A DNA stretch of 64,000 nt from Zantedeschia hybrid cultivar (GCA_030544215.1 JARZZO010000002.1:58596650-58660649); one strand, 5' to 3'. Counted from the first letter of the stretch, positions 21,101 to 33,981 are shown. Notes: generated by a model from the sequence alone, not told the origin. A program made the numbers and translations.

Positions 21101-23395
21101 GGCTCTTGCTTCCCCACCACGCCGAGCTTCAACGCAGAGGAGGCTGCACCCGCTGAACTAAAGTGAAGAGGATGGGGTTTAGTTGAGGTCCTCTCGAGCA
21201 GGAGTGCTCGAGGGAAGAGGTAGAGGGAAGCAAATGGGTCGGATTCGGTGCGGTTGCACCATTGGCCACCGTCACTGGCCTGTAGCCGCTACTGCCGCCG
21301 TCGCTGCCCGCCCCCGCCACCACATCCCGGCGCCGCTGAACTCCCAAACCCCCGTTGTCTCCCCCCCCTTTCTTCCCTTGCTCTTCTGTTGCAGGCTTGA
21401 TGAAGAGAAGAAGGCAAGGAAGGGCGCGTGCCCCTTTAAGAGTCTCGACCTGGTCAAGCCAGGTTGGCTGGACCTAGGTCCAAATCCAACCACCTCTTAG
21501 TTCGAGCCACACCCCCTTAAAGTAACCCATGCTTAAGTTGTTACCTGGTCTGACCAGGTCTGCAGAAAACTAGGTGGTCCGAGCCATCTGGTTCAGTCTT
21601 GGTCTGAGTCAGGGTTCGATCAGGTCCAAGCCAGGGCCGACCTCGTTCGTGGGGTGCGACAGGTGGTGCAACAAGGGCCGATAGCGCACCGCCCTCGTTC
21701 TGACTCCGTCTGGGATCCAATTCGCGCACTGTTTGCGTCATCAAATTCGTCTTGACAAGACCAACCTAGGTCCAGCACGTAGCATCCCCGACATACCTTG
21801 CTTTGCATGCCACTTCTGCACACATACCGAGGACCCCGATCGTGCATCTCGAGACCCGCGTCAGTCATCTCGATTTGTGTGCCAACATTCCGACACACCG
21901 ATTTTGCAGTACAGTTCCCGAGGCACCTTCCCAGTGATGTACGCGCCGCCGATGACCCGTCAATTGCTGTGATTACCACCCCGGGTTATTTTATTGTGTT
22001 TATTGTAACCTTTTACCTTTTTGTGATGAGTTGGCTATTATTTTATTTATATTTGAAAATGGTACATAAGCACCGGGTAATCTTTTCATACGCACCAGCG
22101 TGGAGGTACGCGCTAGCCCTCTCACTACGATTTGCTTATCACGTATTTGCTTTCATCTACCGCCGAATCGTAAGATAGGACCTAGCATGTGATTCATCAT
22201 AATTGTTGGTTGTGAGTGCGTTACACCGATGCCGGGTTTCGACAGGACTTTAGGTGGATTTAAATCCTAGACTTGTGGTAGTTCCTCAACTACCAAATGG
22301 TCCTACGTTTCCTCATCGCGAGAGAGATGGTTACTCAGCTACTTCTGTTGCTGGCGTGGTTATCTAACTAAACAATTATGCGATTAGACTGCATCTAGCT
22401 AATAATTTAATGTTTGTTGCTGATTCCTACCACCGCTAGTGAGTCGTTAGCTATCCTGCATCATATTTCTTTCTAGAATTTCACCTATTGTGGTAGCTAC
22501 TCATATTTCTCTTTTCATCATAATTTATGGCTTATTGCTTAGCTTGATGGTCAACATGTGGTAAACCTAAAAAATACGTGTTAGTAAAAAGCTCTAGAAA
22601 ATGATCTTAGAATGAGGTATTGATAGGCAATAAAAACCGCTTGTCGAGAGAAATCAAAATGGACAATCATAAGTCTTTTACCTCTAAAGATCGGTCCATA
22701 AAATAAAAGACACAAAAACCATAGAAAAAATAAAATCCTTATCATCTAAATTTTAAGTTGTTCAGTGTACTTGGATAGGTAGCAGAGGCATCAAGTGATA
22801 CCATGGAAGACGTTCAAGTTAGCAGATATTCAATATTACGTGATCAAATCCTTGCCTGGAGATCTACCCCATCTTTTACCTCGAAGGTGGATAACCTTTC
22901 TTTAGACGGATCAAAAATATTCTGAAAAGCATACAGGGTATGAAAAGCAGTTGTCATAAAACCCTACGTAAAGCAGATTTTAATTTGTCCAGTATCTAGC
23001 ATTCAGTTATGGCATATCCTTCACTGTCACTACATCACTGGTGAAGGACGACCTATTGTATGATACCCCACAACTGAATGTCATTTACACTATGAAGAAA
23101 AGGAGACAGCAGTTCATGTACAAGAAGCATGAGGTATTTTCTTTTCTTTTTTGATTGATAAGATACTCCGAGGTTAAGTAGCAATTTCAAAATGTAAAGC
23201 CCAGGAGATGTGAAGATTGGGAAATAGAGGAAACGAAATACTCGAGCCTTCCCCTTTGCAGTTGATAATTGCTTGAACAGAGACCCATTAAAAATGAGAA
23301 TAGAAGACCACCTGCTAGATTACCAAATAATACTTCTTCACAATTTAACTGTTCTTCGTGGGAGAAGTGTTGTGCGCATCATTTAGATTACGATA
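21101..23395. other. Unassigned stretch upstream of rps19
   Basis: 21180-21420 is GC-rich and could hold the rps19 promoter or leader. 21420-21650 has repeated CCTGGTC/GACCAGG motifs. The rest, to 23395, has mixed composition with no convincing frame or element ends. An LTR-retrotransposon relic is possible around 21.6-22.4 kb but cannot be shown. Confidence 0.4.
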
Positions 23396-23403
23396 ATCAG
23401 CAG

Positions 23404-23576
23404 CATGGAATTCGGGATTGGGTTGGGGGTCCGGATAGGACCCCGGCGATTCCGATCCGATTCAGGATCAGCAGGAATCAGCCAGGACCGGCCGGGAATC
23501 GGCCCCGCTCGCCCCCCGGCGATCCCGAGTTGGATCGGCCGATCCGACTTGGGGTCAGCCAATTTTGCAATCCCTG
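23404..23576. mobile_element. GATCCG-rich hAT-type MITE, diverged member
   Basis: A 173-bp sequence starting CATGGAATTC and ending in the inverted partner CAGGGATTGC (read inward), full of GATCCG/CCGATC motifs. The flanks ATCAGCAG (23396-23403) and ATCCGCAA (23577-23584) are an imperfect 8-bp duplication. Same family as 6471-6661. Confidence 0.65.
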
Positions 23577-23584
23577 ATCCGCAA

Positions 23585-24298
23585 CAGTAAAAAAAAAAAA
23601 ATCCCTAAAGAAAGGAAAACTTATGCTGCCATTTACACATATGCTAAAGGGTATATCTTCATGTGATATCATGATAGCCACAGTAAAGACATCTCAAATG
23701 GACATCAGTGTTGCTAACTACATTATTGGATTTTACATCTCAAGATGGCCCAGATAAGATATATCAAAATTCACTGCAGAAAATGCACCATATTCCACTC
23801 TCAGATAAGAGGCAAATTTAAAATGGCAATAAAGCATCTCCATAGAAAGAAGCATATGAAAATTACTAATCATAAGTTCGTTGCATGAATCTTATTTACA
23901 AACATACATGTCTTTAAAAGAACATCATGAATATACATATACGTGTTCTCTTCTTTACAATTACAACCATATATATACATATGCATGAATGATCGATCAC
24001 TTACTGCTGGCAGTCCCTTTACTTGGGCTCCAAAGTTCCATTCCTTCGTAACGATATATTTTCATGTGGAGATCAATAAGAGGACGAGCATACCGCTTCC
24101 TACGCTTAATTGCATCAGCCTCCTCATATATACTCTTATGATGTTTATGACAAGCAATGGCAAATGTGTGCTTGCCACGCCAAAGATATCTGCAGAGATG
24201 AAGAGGGAATGTATCACTTTTCTATATGGTCCATCGCAATCAGATAACATAGACAAGAAAATGATTCAACTTGTCAACAAAGCTGTCAGATAACAGGG
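23585..24298. other. Noncoding stretch before hAT-2
   Basis: AT-rich with an A run at 23588; no gene recognised. Confidence 0.5.
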
Positions 24299-27200
24299 AT
24301 TGGCAGACATCAAAGGGGAGGTAAAAACTTGCTCTATTGCACCACCGGAGATCAAAACTCAATTCAAGAACTACCTACGACAATGGGATGCCGAAAGAGG
24401 AGTAACATCTACTATGAGGGGTCAGATTAGAAAGAAGATGATATATCCTTCCGCCATTGGAATGCATATGTATCCTCTAGGAGAAGAACCCCAAGATACA
24501 GAAAGGAGGAGGTCTACAACATTTGCAGATTTTTTTCAGGTAATAGTTTTGCACATCATTCAATTTTTATCCTTCTTTTCCAAGAGTAACTTTCAATTTT
24601 AATAATTTATTTCTCTTATTTTATTGTTTCTTAAGATGACTTGCGATGTGTAATAGAAGAAAGCAGAGGATCCTTCATTGAGAAGGATTTGTATTGATAC
24701 ACTAGTCGGCACATTGGGCAAGGAAGTGGGTCTAGGCAAGGATCTAATGAAGAGGAAATTCATGACCTAACTAGGGATGATGATCCTAGAGTAGGTCCCA
24801 TTGATCCTTTTTTGACACAGAGGAGGAGTAGGCAACCATCTATTACAGCTACTATAAGGAATTTAAAGTTGTGCAAGGAAAAGATTGATCGTGCCTCTGT
24901 CAAACATCTATAACAGTGTGCCGGCAAACACTGCCAAGGGTCCTTATTAGGAGGACATGATCGAGACAAGTGAAAAAGTAGGTAAGGGTGTTCCAAGACC
25001 AACACAAGAAGATCTACAACACTTACCTACCTCAAGAGGTGAATGATCTCAAAGAATATATCAGATCATTTGAAAGAATATGGGATGAGAGAGGCCACCC
25101 AATCATGACTGGCGGCTCGATAGGTAAGCATATTTAATCGGATAATTTTAAGGTATCTCTTTAATTCATAATATGATGTTTTGAGCTAATTGTCACTTTT
25201 TGAACAAGCATTAGAAGGAAGAGTACGATCAACTTCCTTTTATACTGTCAAGTTGGGACCATCTTCTGGAAGTTAGTTGATGCCAGTGATAAGGTCAAGA
25301 ATGTTGAATACCTTTTCAAACTAATTGATGACATTATGGAGCATGTGGGAGAGGATTGGGTCATGCAAGTTATGATGGACAATGTAGCTTCCTACAAAGT
25401 CGCTGGTCAAATGTTGATAGAGAAGCAGTCACATCTCTAACCAAAGAGGGTTGCTATGTCCTGGGATGACTCATTTTACTTCTATTTATATGTCTTTAGA
25501 GAGCTTACAACTCAAAAATGTCCTTTGATGGGAATGATTTCAAGCAAGGGATGGGAAGATTGGATGATAAGGCACGCAAAACAACTAGGTAGGGTCACGG
25601 GGAAGCAAGTGGCTTGATTAAGAACAGAGACTTCTATAGGAACATTTTTTAAGCTAAAGCTTTGACTTCTATATGCGGTTTACTCAAGTCCTTTGTTACC
25701 ATATTTAACATAAAGTTACTCCATGTTCCACCAATGAATTGTGAACACTTTTTCTTTTATTTATTTTTATTTATTAGTTAGTTTTTAACATTATTAGATT
25801 GGCGACGAGATCTATTGTCGTTTTGTTTTTGCGCATGCTTGTCAAAGGTTCGAGTAGGTACGAAATCTCCTAATTTGCGACCTATCATATGATATGTTAT
25901 ATAAATGGGTAAATGTTCCTTTCCGTTATGAATAGTGATTGTATGGCTAAGCATTGTGGGTATAATGGTAGACGCCCTAAACCAAGTTACTACTACTTCT
26001 TTTTCCTTATTTATGCTGAGTTTCTTAACTTTTACCAATAAATGATTAGCTACAAAAAGTTTTCCTTTTTTTTTTAACGTGTCATAGCATATTACTCCTT
26101 TTTTAACATTATCATTCGCCCATTATATTTCAAATTCCAAAATTGCTATTTTCAATATGCCTATTTACGCGACAAAGGGTTTGGAATCCAATTCTATTTA
26201 TAGAGGAGAAGTCGTCACCTAAAGGTTACGAAGCTTTTTGGGAAGCTACTTACTATAGTAGAGTCTCTTATACGTGCTTTGAGGATGGTGGATGGTGACA
26301 AGAAGGCTACAATCGATTACCTATATGAAGCAATGGATCGTGCAAAGGAAGACATTATAAAGGCGAACAAGACCAACTATAGAAAGTGATAGGACATTAT
26401 AGATGTAAGATGGGATAGGACACTTCACCATGATGTGCATACAATCGGTAACCACTTTTTAAACTTATATACTCCTCATCATTTCTATTTGATAATTATT
26501 TGCAGGTAACCAACTTGTAGGCCATTTTTTTAACCCAAGATATCAATATAATACGGCTACTTAACATTTGTCGGATGATGAAGAAGTCCTTCGTAGGGAC
26601 TAAGAATGTCATTCGAATATGTCGGTGAACAAGGACCGAGCTATTATAGTATGCAACAACATGCATGACTATAGGCTCATGACATTGCATTTCGGGACTT
26701 ACCATGCTCAAACGGCGGCCATACTGGTTCACCAGGTAATTAAAGACTTACATGACTTACATGCCTTAAATGACTTACATTTTGGTAATTTGCAGCTGAT
26801 TGGTGGATGGATCATGGAAAAGTCCCAACATATAAAGAGCTTGCTTATGTTGCCATCCACGTGTTGAGCCATATGATTTTTGCCTCTGGATGTGAGAAGA
26901 ACTAGTTAACCTTTAACTTGATTCACACAGAGCAAAGGAACCAGTTAAGCTCACATAAATTGGTGCACCTGGTCATTTGCCACTACAACATACAGCTCAA
27001 GCTAAAGAATCTCCAACGAATTAAGGAGAACTAGAGGGAAGAAATGCGATGGAGAGGTAAGGTTGTTGACTGGCCTATGCAACGGAAATCTCAAGCTGAA
27101 GAACCGATTAGCCGTGACGATATCTTTGACTAGGAGACCCCACTTCATGTATGGGTGAATGTAAGGAATGTCTTGGGTCTAGCAGAATTTGACCCAAATG

Positions 27201-28035
27201 ATCATTCGTGGGCGGAAGGATAACTAGATGGAATCCCATTATCCATAGAGTTTCAACTTCTCCAACCTCCTTCCAAAAGGCAAAAGAAATCTGCACCACG
27301 TGCATTAAGATCAAGTAAAATTAAGGAAAAACTAACAACTCCCATGGATATTGCAAATTTAGACATTATAAAGGAAAAGGAGGAGGAAGAAATGCTAGAG
27401 CCGAGGGACAGAGTGGAATACCAGATTTCAGATGATTCTACTTCGGAGACGAGTACTAATGATGATGAGGATGATGATGACCCACACAAGAGTCAAGGTG
27501 GATACCTACAACATCAAACATCTCAAAGACGAGACTCAAGTCAAGGAACTGTAACTCCTCCGGTTGTGAAGAGCAACAATTTACGTATGTGACTCAAGAT
27601 GAAGACCATTAGAGTAAGTTAGCTAGGGGCAGACTAGTTGGAGACAAAGGCAAAATGAAGCAACAAAAACAACAAGTTGGATTCACGAGGAGGGCAAAAA
27701 AAACATCAGCAGAGTTTGCATAAGACCACTTCTTTAATACTTCATCTCAAGCTCCATCAAAGGGGTATGGACCTTATACTCCCTGTGGATACCTACCCTC
27801 AGTAGGATATTATGCAGTTCAACCACCACCACCCTCTGATGCAACGCGTTACTTACGAGAATATGCAACTTATCCTCATTACTCAGATGCATCCTCGTAT
27901 CAATGGTCAGGAGGATCTTATTATAGAGGTGATACAAAAGGATGGATGCCAGTGATAATCATCTATAGCCACACAAATGAGTATAATCGATTTCTTGAAA
28001 AATATAGGCAATGGTACAAATCGTACGTGTCTTGA
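24299..28035 (+). pseudogene. hAT-2: decayed hAT transposase (BED/DUF659/dimerisation)
   Basis: The plus strand carries successive pieces of a hAT transposase, broken by many stops and frameshifts. It starts inside the BED finger (ADIKGEVKTC near 24304). A hydrophilic linker follows, then DDDPRVGPIDPFLTQRRSRQ (24780-24840). The DUF659 core shows DERGHPIMTGG, where the first catalytic Asp region is degraded, and VDASDKVKNVEYLFKLIDDI followed by VMMDNVASYKVAG (25280-25400), where the second Asp is present. After an AT-rich interruption (about 25450-26190), frames resume with VDGDKKATIDYLYEAMDRAK (26290-26350). The dimerisation domain is ELAYVAIHVLSHMIFASGCEKN (26840-26905), with the catalytic Glu. 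An acidic tail (27340-27590) and a Tyr-rich C-terminus (to 28035) complete it. The 5' end is missing. Confidence 0.8.
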
Positions 28036-28171
28036 AAAATTTATATGCAACATTTGTATAGTTGTTACTGTATAAGAGTAAGAATAGAATGAGTGCAAGT
28101 ATATCCACACATCTTAGATTTTTTTTCCAGCTTATTTCTTGCTTTTCTATCATGTGCTCTATTACTAAATT

Positions 28172-28420
28172 AGTTATTTTGGTGGGATGGTTGGTGTGAG
28201 GGTGTCCCCCTCCACATTATATTCCCCAAGCTATTCCACATTGCCTCCCAGCCTAGAGCAGTAGTTGCCCATGTTTCTGACAATGTTCAGCCATATGGTG
28301 TTCAGCAGCCCACTTTTAGGATGTGGCTTAAGGATGATGAGATTGTGGAATTAGCTCAACTGTTATCTCTCCTATAGGGATTCTCAGTCGATTCTTTGTC
28401 CCCTAAACGTTAGGTGTGGA
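28172..28420 (+). pseudogene. LINE ORF2 C-terminal fragment
   Basis: A short plus-strand frame reads FWWDGWCEGVPLHIIFPKLF and then FRMWLKDDEIVELAQLL, the region after the reverse transcriptase in plant LINE ORF2. It is truncated at both ends. LINE-5, on the opposite strand, begins immediately after it. Confidence 0.65.
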
Positions 28421-28424
28421 GATT

Positions 28425-29140
28425 CTTGAATGTGGGTGGTACCAATTGTATTATAAAGAGAAAACAAGAATACAAGTATGAGAGGAAACAAAGCAAAATT
28501 CTCCCATGTACAAAACACCAAGCAGGTGTACCCCTCCCTCACCGTTCCTTCCAAATACCAAGCAAAGAGAAGTTACCCGCGTTCACGTTACAAAAAAAAT
28601 TCAGCCCACCTTATAACTTTCTCACAAACAAAAGAAAGGATCCTCTAAAGGGTCGCAACTTCACGCCTAAAAATCCGGCTGTTTCGCTCCATCCAAATAA
28701 CCCAAATGGTCGCATGCAGAATGAGCCACAACACCACATGATCCTTCTTCAGAATCCACGATCGCCCCTATGATACAAGGAGGCTTTCCACCAAGCAAAA
28801 CCCATATAGTCTACATGGAAAAGATCACCAATGAGCCGTCATACGTCCCTAGCAAAATAGCAAGACGTCAAAATGTGATCCACTGACTCATCCTCCTCGC
28901 AACACATGCAACACCCCGTTCCCAAATCCGGAAAGAACTTGGCCAGCCTATCTCTGGTGGAAAGCCTATTAAGAGAGTCTCTCCATATCAAAAATTGAAC
29001 CTTCAGCGGGCTTCTAACCTTCCAAACTGGCGAGTAAAGAGAGAATCTGCAGCCCCCCTCAGAGATTACCGAGTAGGTTGACTTGACAAAGTGTCTACCT
29101 TCTCTATCCCATCCATATGCATCTATCTGCCCTATCTAGA
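28425..29140 (-). mobile_element. LINE-5: 5'-truncated LINE, zf-RVT region
   Basis: The 3' end has the shared signature (plus strand GTGGGTGGTACCAATTG at 28431). On the minus strand, discontinuous frames give GRHFVKSTYSVISEGGCRF, SPVWKVRSPLKVQFLIWRDS, a Cys/His cluster CCMCCEEDESVDHILTSC, and WMERNSRIF-like ends. The reverse transcriptase and endonuclease are absent. Frame breaks near 28800 and 28980 show decay. Confidence 0.8.
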
Positions 29141-30659
29141 AGGATGTGGATCGGCTGAATCCAACTGAGGAGAACCATCAGGCAGCGTAATAGCCCCTGG
29201 CGGTTTAGCAAGTTATTCTCTTATTTTAATTATAATTATTAAGTAAATAAGTAATAACTTAACGACCAATGTATTTTTATCGTTATTAAGAACATATGAT
29301 CAATTAAATGAGTGGGATACTGTGGCTCAGCAGGTCCCTTGGTTGACCCAATAGTCATTCCATATTTATTTCTGAGCTTGATGGAGTAGCCACTTCTATT
29401 ATACACATATTTCTACTCCAAGCACCAAAAACATCCATTTCCTTTGACAATGCAATGACAACACCTGAATGCCAGTCCTCTCCCAAGATATCTTATACAA
29501 TTAAATATCCAGCAGTGCACCATGGTGAAGGTATGGAGTTCTTCAGGTTCAACAGCTCCTCAAAGAAACTCTCTTAAGCCATCATCATATGTACCATAAA
29601 GAGAGGCAAACCCAACTGTTTCCTTCAATTTGCATCACTAAATTCACAGTAGATTGTACAACCAGTTTTATTAGAAGATAAACAGAGGAGGTACTAAATT
29701 CCCCTTCCTTACAAACTGCTTCTGGGAAAAGACGCTTGTTCTGCATCAAAATCTGCCCGCTTTTGTGATGATATGCAGCCTTAAAAGTCTGTTTCTTAGA
29801 TCTGTTGCCTCCAATAGATTTAAACAGACAATCATCCGCCTCGCTTTTCTTTGTTTCTTATTAACAAACAATAGCAACACAGTTCAGTATGTGATCCGTG
29901 TCCTTACTTTCAACTCAGTCTATCTAGACAATTTCATGATCAGTTACCGCCTTCCTCGTCGTACCTGACCAGCAAACAACTGCACGAAATGGGGAGTTAT
30001 CTGTCATATAATGGATTTCCTTCGATATTTCACTCAGCATCATCCTATATTCCATCAATGTGTCTATCCTCTCTTCATTATTTTCACCTAGATCACTACT
30101 TGCTATTTGGTTTTTATGTCTCTAAGTAGCATGGAATTGTCTATAGGTCCCTTTTTTTATAAATTCTTGCGACTATTTGAATGATTTATTCGCAAAAGGG
30201 GGGATTTCTTTTGTGTGTGTGTGTGTGTGGACGTGGGTGTGTGGGGTGCTCCGGCGGTCTGGTTTTAGCCATTGGGTTTTCTGCACTGGGCCTCTTCTCT
30301 AGCGAGGCACCTGCGGCCCCACTTCACTTTATGTATCCAGATAGAAGTTCTGCACGGCAAGCTCTACCTCGTGGATGAGGAACAAGGATATAGTTCGGGC
30401 TCCTAGTCCCGAGGGCATCGATTGAAGTTTTAAGAATACCCCCAAGTCCTGACCCAGACTGGGAAGTATTCCAAGGATGTGACCCTATCTCCTCCGCCAA
30501 GGCGCCCGATAGGAAAGGAAAATGAGCTTCGCTGCTCTTGCAAATGAATTAAAGAGCAAGTCATTTCCATTCTTCAGAAGGGATATGATTCTGATTTTTC
30601 AAATTCCATGTCCTGCTGACTCAGTCGACTCTAGATGGATCTTGTGTTGCATTCTTACA
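29141..30659. other. Mostly unassigned; possible LINE endonuclease relic
   Basis: On the minus strand, between about 29700 and 29400, VGFASLYGTYDDGLREFL and SIPSPWCTAG resemble the late endonuclease of LINE ORF2 (YG.. and PWC.xGDFN), but the Asp-Phe-Asn is lost and frames shift. A GT-dinucleotide run lies at 30213-30228. Nothing else is recognised. Confidence 0.35.
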
Positions 30660-31511
30660 ACCCTAGATGCCCCATTAGTCGGTGTGGGAGTGACACGGCG
30701 CCGGTGTGGGAGTGGTGGGGTGACGCCTAGAGAGTGGGTCATCTGGTGTACCCCGGAGTATAGCTAGTACCGGTGTGGGAGTGGTACATTCGAAGTGTCT
30801 CTCGTGCTGGGGGAAGCAGAAACCACCTAGAGCCAGTTAGGCCGGAGTAGCCAGCGTGCTATCCGAGAGGTTACTGTTTGGTCTCAGCGAGTCGGTGTTT
30901 TCTACGTTCGGCTATGTGGTTTGTGTGTTTAGCCGAAACGCTGGTTGAAGACTCCGTGGAGGAGTGGTTTTAGAGTTGCGCATGTTGCATTTACGAATGC
31001 ATGCGTTTTATATCGGAATTTGGGAATCTTTGAAAATGTATTTACTACTTTAATTATTTAAATTGCCTAGATTGTGTTGTTGCACTTGTAGGTGCGTAGT
31101 GGGTGGTGGGGATCGAAGGATCCCTGCTGAGTCTTTTTCGATGAGACTCACCCCCTGCGATTTTCAGGTGAGGGTTCCAGGCAGACGTAGCGAGGAGAGT
31201 GTTGCCTTGGGTTGCGTGCTAACAACCGTTGTTCCGGGGTATGCCCTGATGTAGTTGTTATTTCCCTTTCCGTCCTGTACGCTTAATTATTTCTTTTTCT
31301 GTTGGAGTATGTAATTATTTGTTGAGTCGAGTCGAATTGTAATAAATTTTTAAATTCTGCACTTCCTTTACAATTCGATGTGATGTGAATGTTTAGCTTA
31401 GTTTATCATTTATTTCTCAGACTTATCGAGATCCTAGTTTGGCTCCAAATTTAATGATTCGGTACCCATTTAGTAATCGGATCCCCGATTATAGGGTGGC
31501 GGGTCGTTACA
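30660..31511 (+). mobile_element. LTR-like segment (solo or truncated LTR)
   Basis: The right end GGGTCGTTACA (31501-31511) has the form of a plant Ty3/gypsy LTR terminus. Upstream are GAGACTCACCCCCTGCGATTTTCAGGTG-type sequence (31144-31170) and an AT-rich region, as in LTR R/U5 regions. CCGGTGTGGGAGTGG-like units recur at about 30680, 30700 and 30770. No matching left end was found and no internal genes adjoin it, so the start is approximate. Confidence 0.45.
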
Positions 31512-31697
31512 TACCCAATCTTCGTTTTTGAGGGATTATGGTTTTTAGGGGGATCTTGGCTTTTTTGATGTACTCCGACAGGGGTAAGGTAGTATGTCCC
31601 CCCCTTGTATCCCAAAACTTTTTGTTGTAATAAAAACCCAAGGGCCGGCACCGGGTCCTAGATAAGTTGCTGGGTTTAAAAAAAAAAAAAAAAAAAA
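31512..31697 (+). mobile_element. Poly(A)-ended retroposed fragment
   Basis: A short sequence with AATAAAA (31630) ends in a run of about 19 A at 31679-31697, the form of a retroposed 3' UTR or LINE tail. No target duplication was identified. Confidence 0.4.
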
Positions 31698-32499
31698 GCT
31701 CTCCCAATCGCAGCAGAAAAAAAGGTCAGTAAATCCTTCAATCCAAACAAACATAATAATTCCAAACAAAACGATATGCTTCAGAGAATAGATGGATGGA
31801 TATAGGGTTCACAAACCTGTTGAACAGATGGACCCATCATTCTTAACTGAAATTTCTCATAGATCTTACTAGGTGGGATGAGATGGGTGTGGGTAGGTGC
31901 TCATATCGAATGGGGTTGGGGAAGGCAGAGATATAAGAAGAGATCCAAGGGAGATAGAAAGAGATTACTAAGTGCTGCAATGATGAGGAGGCGGGCTGAT
32001 GATGGTGCAGCAGTGGGGAGGAGTGGCCGCCGCCGCAGCCGAAGGTGGGCGAATGGCACGACGATGGGGACGAGAAGCAGCTCCGTGCAGCGTGCTGGGA
32101 GCAGGGCCCGTCAACAGTGCAGTGGCAAGGAGGAGTGGCCACGGGCCCAGCAGTCGGGAGGACGGCACACCAGTGGTGATGTGAGACCAGAAGGAGATGA
32201 ACTCTAGCGGTGAGGATGCCATAAAGTGAGGACGAAAGGGTGGGGGTTCGGGCTAGAGGGTTTGATTTTGTTTCTCGGCAGGGCTCAAGCAGCTGACATA
32301 TGTACTCCACTCAACCCTCTAAAAACATACGTAGATGGCTTTTATGACTTAACTGCCAACATATATTACATATGTTATGGTAATCGACGTAGCTATCGAC
32401 ACAAGTGTATATGTAGAGGGCTGGAGATCTAAATGCCATATCCTCAATGCCAAATCTACCCTTCGTTGTAGTGGGAATGATGATGTATATTGTTCTAAG
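31698..32499. other. GC-rich then AT-rich noncoding stretch
   Basis: 31870-32230 is GC-rich with long but low-complexity frames on both strands. A 5' exon on the minus strand is conceivable (a GTAAGATC donor-like site at about 31873) but no family is recognised. Confidence 0.35.
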
Positions 32500-33913
32500 G
32501 GATGCATGTTTTGAATTAATTCATATAGGTACTGGACATTCTTTATTTTTTCAGATACATCAATAGACTTTCAAAATACGGTTTCTGCTTTACAGTAAAT
32601 TAAGAAGTTGATCATACTTCTTCTTGTTATCCCTGTAAAGTTCCAAACGTGATAAGAAATCAGAAAGAAACCCATTCTGATTTAAGAAAAAATGAAGATA
32701 AGATAAGAAAATGAAGATAAGATTTATGTACCTGTCCATCCATCACACATTAAAGTGCATCCATACTCATCTCAGATCCTTTCAAATTATGTAATGTATA
32801 TTCGGATGTCATCAACTTCCATATCCAAGTACTTGTTGTATATCTCATATGGGGAAGGTCCCTCAACCCCTTTGCCAACTTCTTGTATGGTCTCGATCAT
32901 GGACTCATAATATGGCCCCTTGGCAGCATTAGCAGGGATACTGTTATAGAAAAACCACCTAGATGTAGCTCTCCCTATCTTTTCCTTACAAAGCTTTAAG
33001 TTCTTGAATGCAACACTAATAGAAGGTTGTTTATCCCTCTTCTTGGTGAGGAAGGGCTCTATTGGACCTACTCTAGGATCTCCAGCTCTAGTGAACTCCT
33101 GAGGCAGCTCCTCGCATACATTAGTGCTCATGCCGGCGCTAGTGCTCCCTTGTGCAGAAGTTGTGGAGCAACTTCCTTGTCCAACATATCTTCCAGTTTA
33201 CCGAAATAAGTCCTCATCTGCAAAGGACCGTCGGCTTGCTTCCATTGCATGTCGCAATTCAGCTTTAAATGTAAAAGAAAAAAATTTAATCTACTATAAC
33301 TATTTGTCTGAAAATGTTAAATGAAGAATATGAAAATAAGTTAAATAAGAAACTTACTTGTATCCCAATCATCAACATTTATAAGTTGATTACTTCCACC
33401 AAGTCGGACTCCAGCATCAGACCTTCGCGCTGGTTCAGACAACTCCTCTCGAATTTTCTGTCTTCTTCTGGTAGTACTTGCTTTGCTTGATTCCTTCTCC
33501 TTCATATAAGTTCGAAATCAGATCCTAACCTCTGAAGGAACTCGAGCACATGTTGCAACTTCACCTTTTATTCCAACAAGATGTTGTTTGAATCGGTAGA
33601 CCCCGCCAGAGACGACCCGGTTGCAATATTTGTATTGTACCTTTCTTTGGCCCATGTTCACCGGTGTGCAATGACCCCAAGCAGGATCAGCAGTAGGAGG
33701 ATTCCCGGATGACCGCTCATCAGCACCTTGAGATGCCATTCCTTTACAGCACAAGAAGATGAGAGATCGCGGAGCTTGTAGTAGACTAGTAGTGACCTCC
33801 TAGGAGAGACGGAGAGAGAATTCTATGATCGAGAGAGTGGGAGAGAGAGTAAGAATGTTAGGAGGCTCAAAGAAAATTTGTGGAGCCTTTGAAGGGCCTT
33901 GGGGGGGGGGGGG

Positions 33914-33921
33914 TTTAAATA
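33914..33921 (-). promoter_or_regulatory. TATA box of hAT-3
   Basis: TATTTAAA on the minus strand, in a TCTATTTAAACCCCC context about 175 bp upstream of the ATG. A C/T-rich leader follows. It is typical of plant pol II promoters; the position relative to the coding exon supports it. Confidence 0.6.
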
Positions 33922-33937
33922 GACCCCCAAGGCCCAA

Positions 33938-33981
33938 ACTAGCCGTTGCTGGCCGTTTGGGAACGGCCAGCAACGGTTAGT
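33938..33981. repeat. 20-bp-arm inverted repeat in hAT-3 promoter
   Basis: Arms 33938-33957 and 33962-33981 pair with one G-T-compatible mismatch around a 4-base loop (TGGG). A second inverted repeat, GGCTAG..CTAGCC, lies at 33994-34010. Both are just upstream of the TATA box. Confidence 0.85.

Noticed and set aside
20747..21166. 139-codon plus-strand frame rich in Gly/Ala
   Set aside because: Antisense shadow of rps19 in GC-rich DNA.
31843..32310. 155-codon minus-strand frame and two overlapping plus-strand frames
   Set aside because: Low-complexity Ser/Pro/His composition in a GC-rich stretch open in several frames; no domain.
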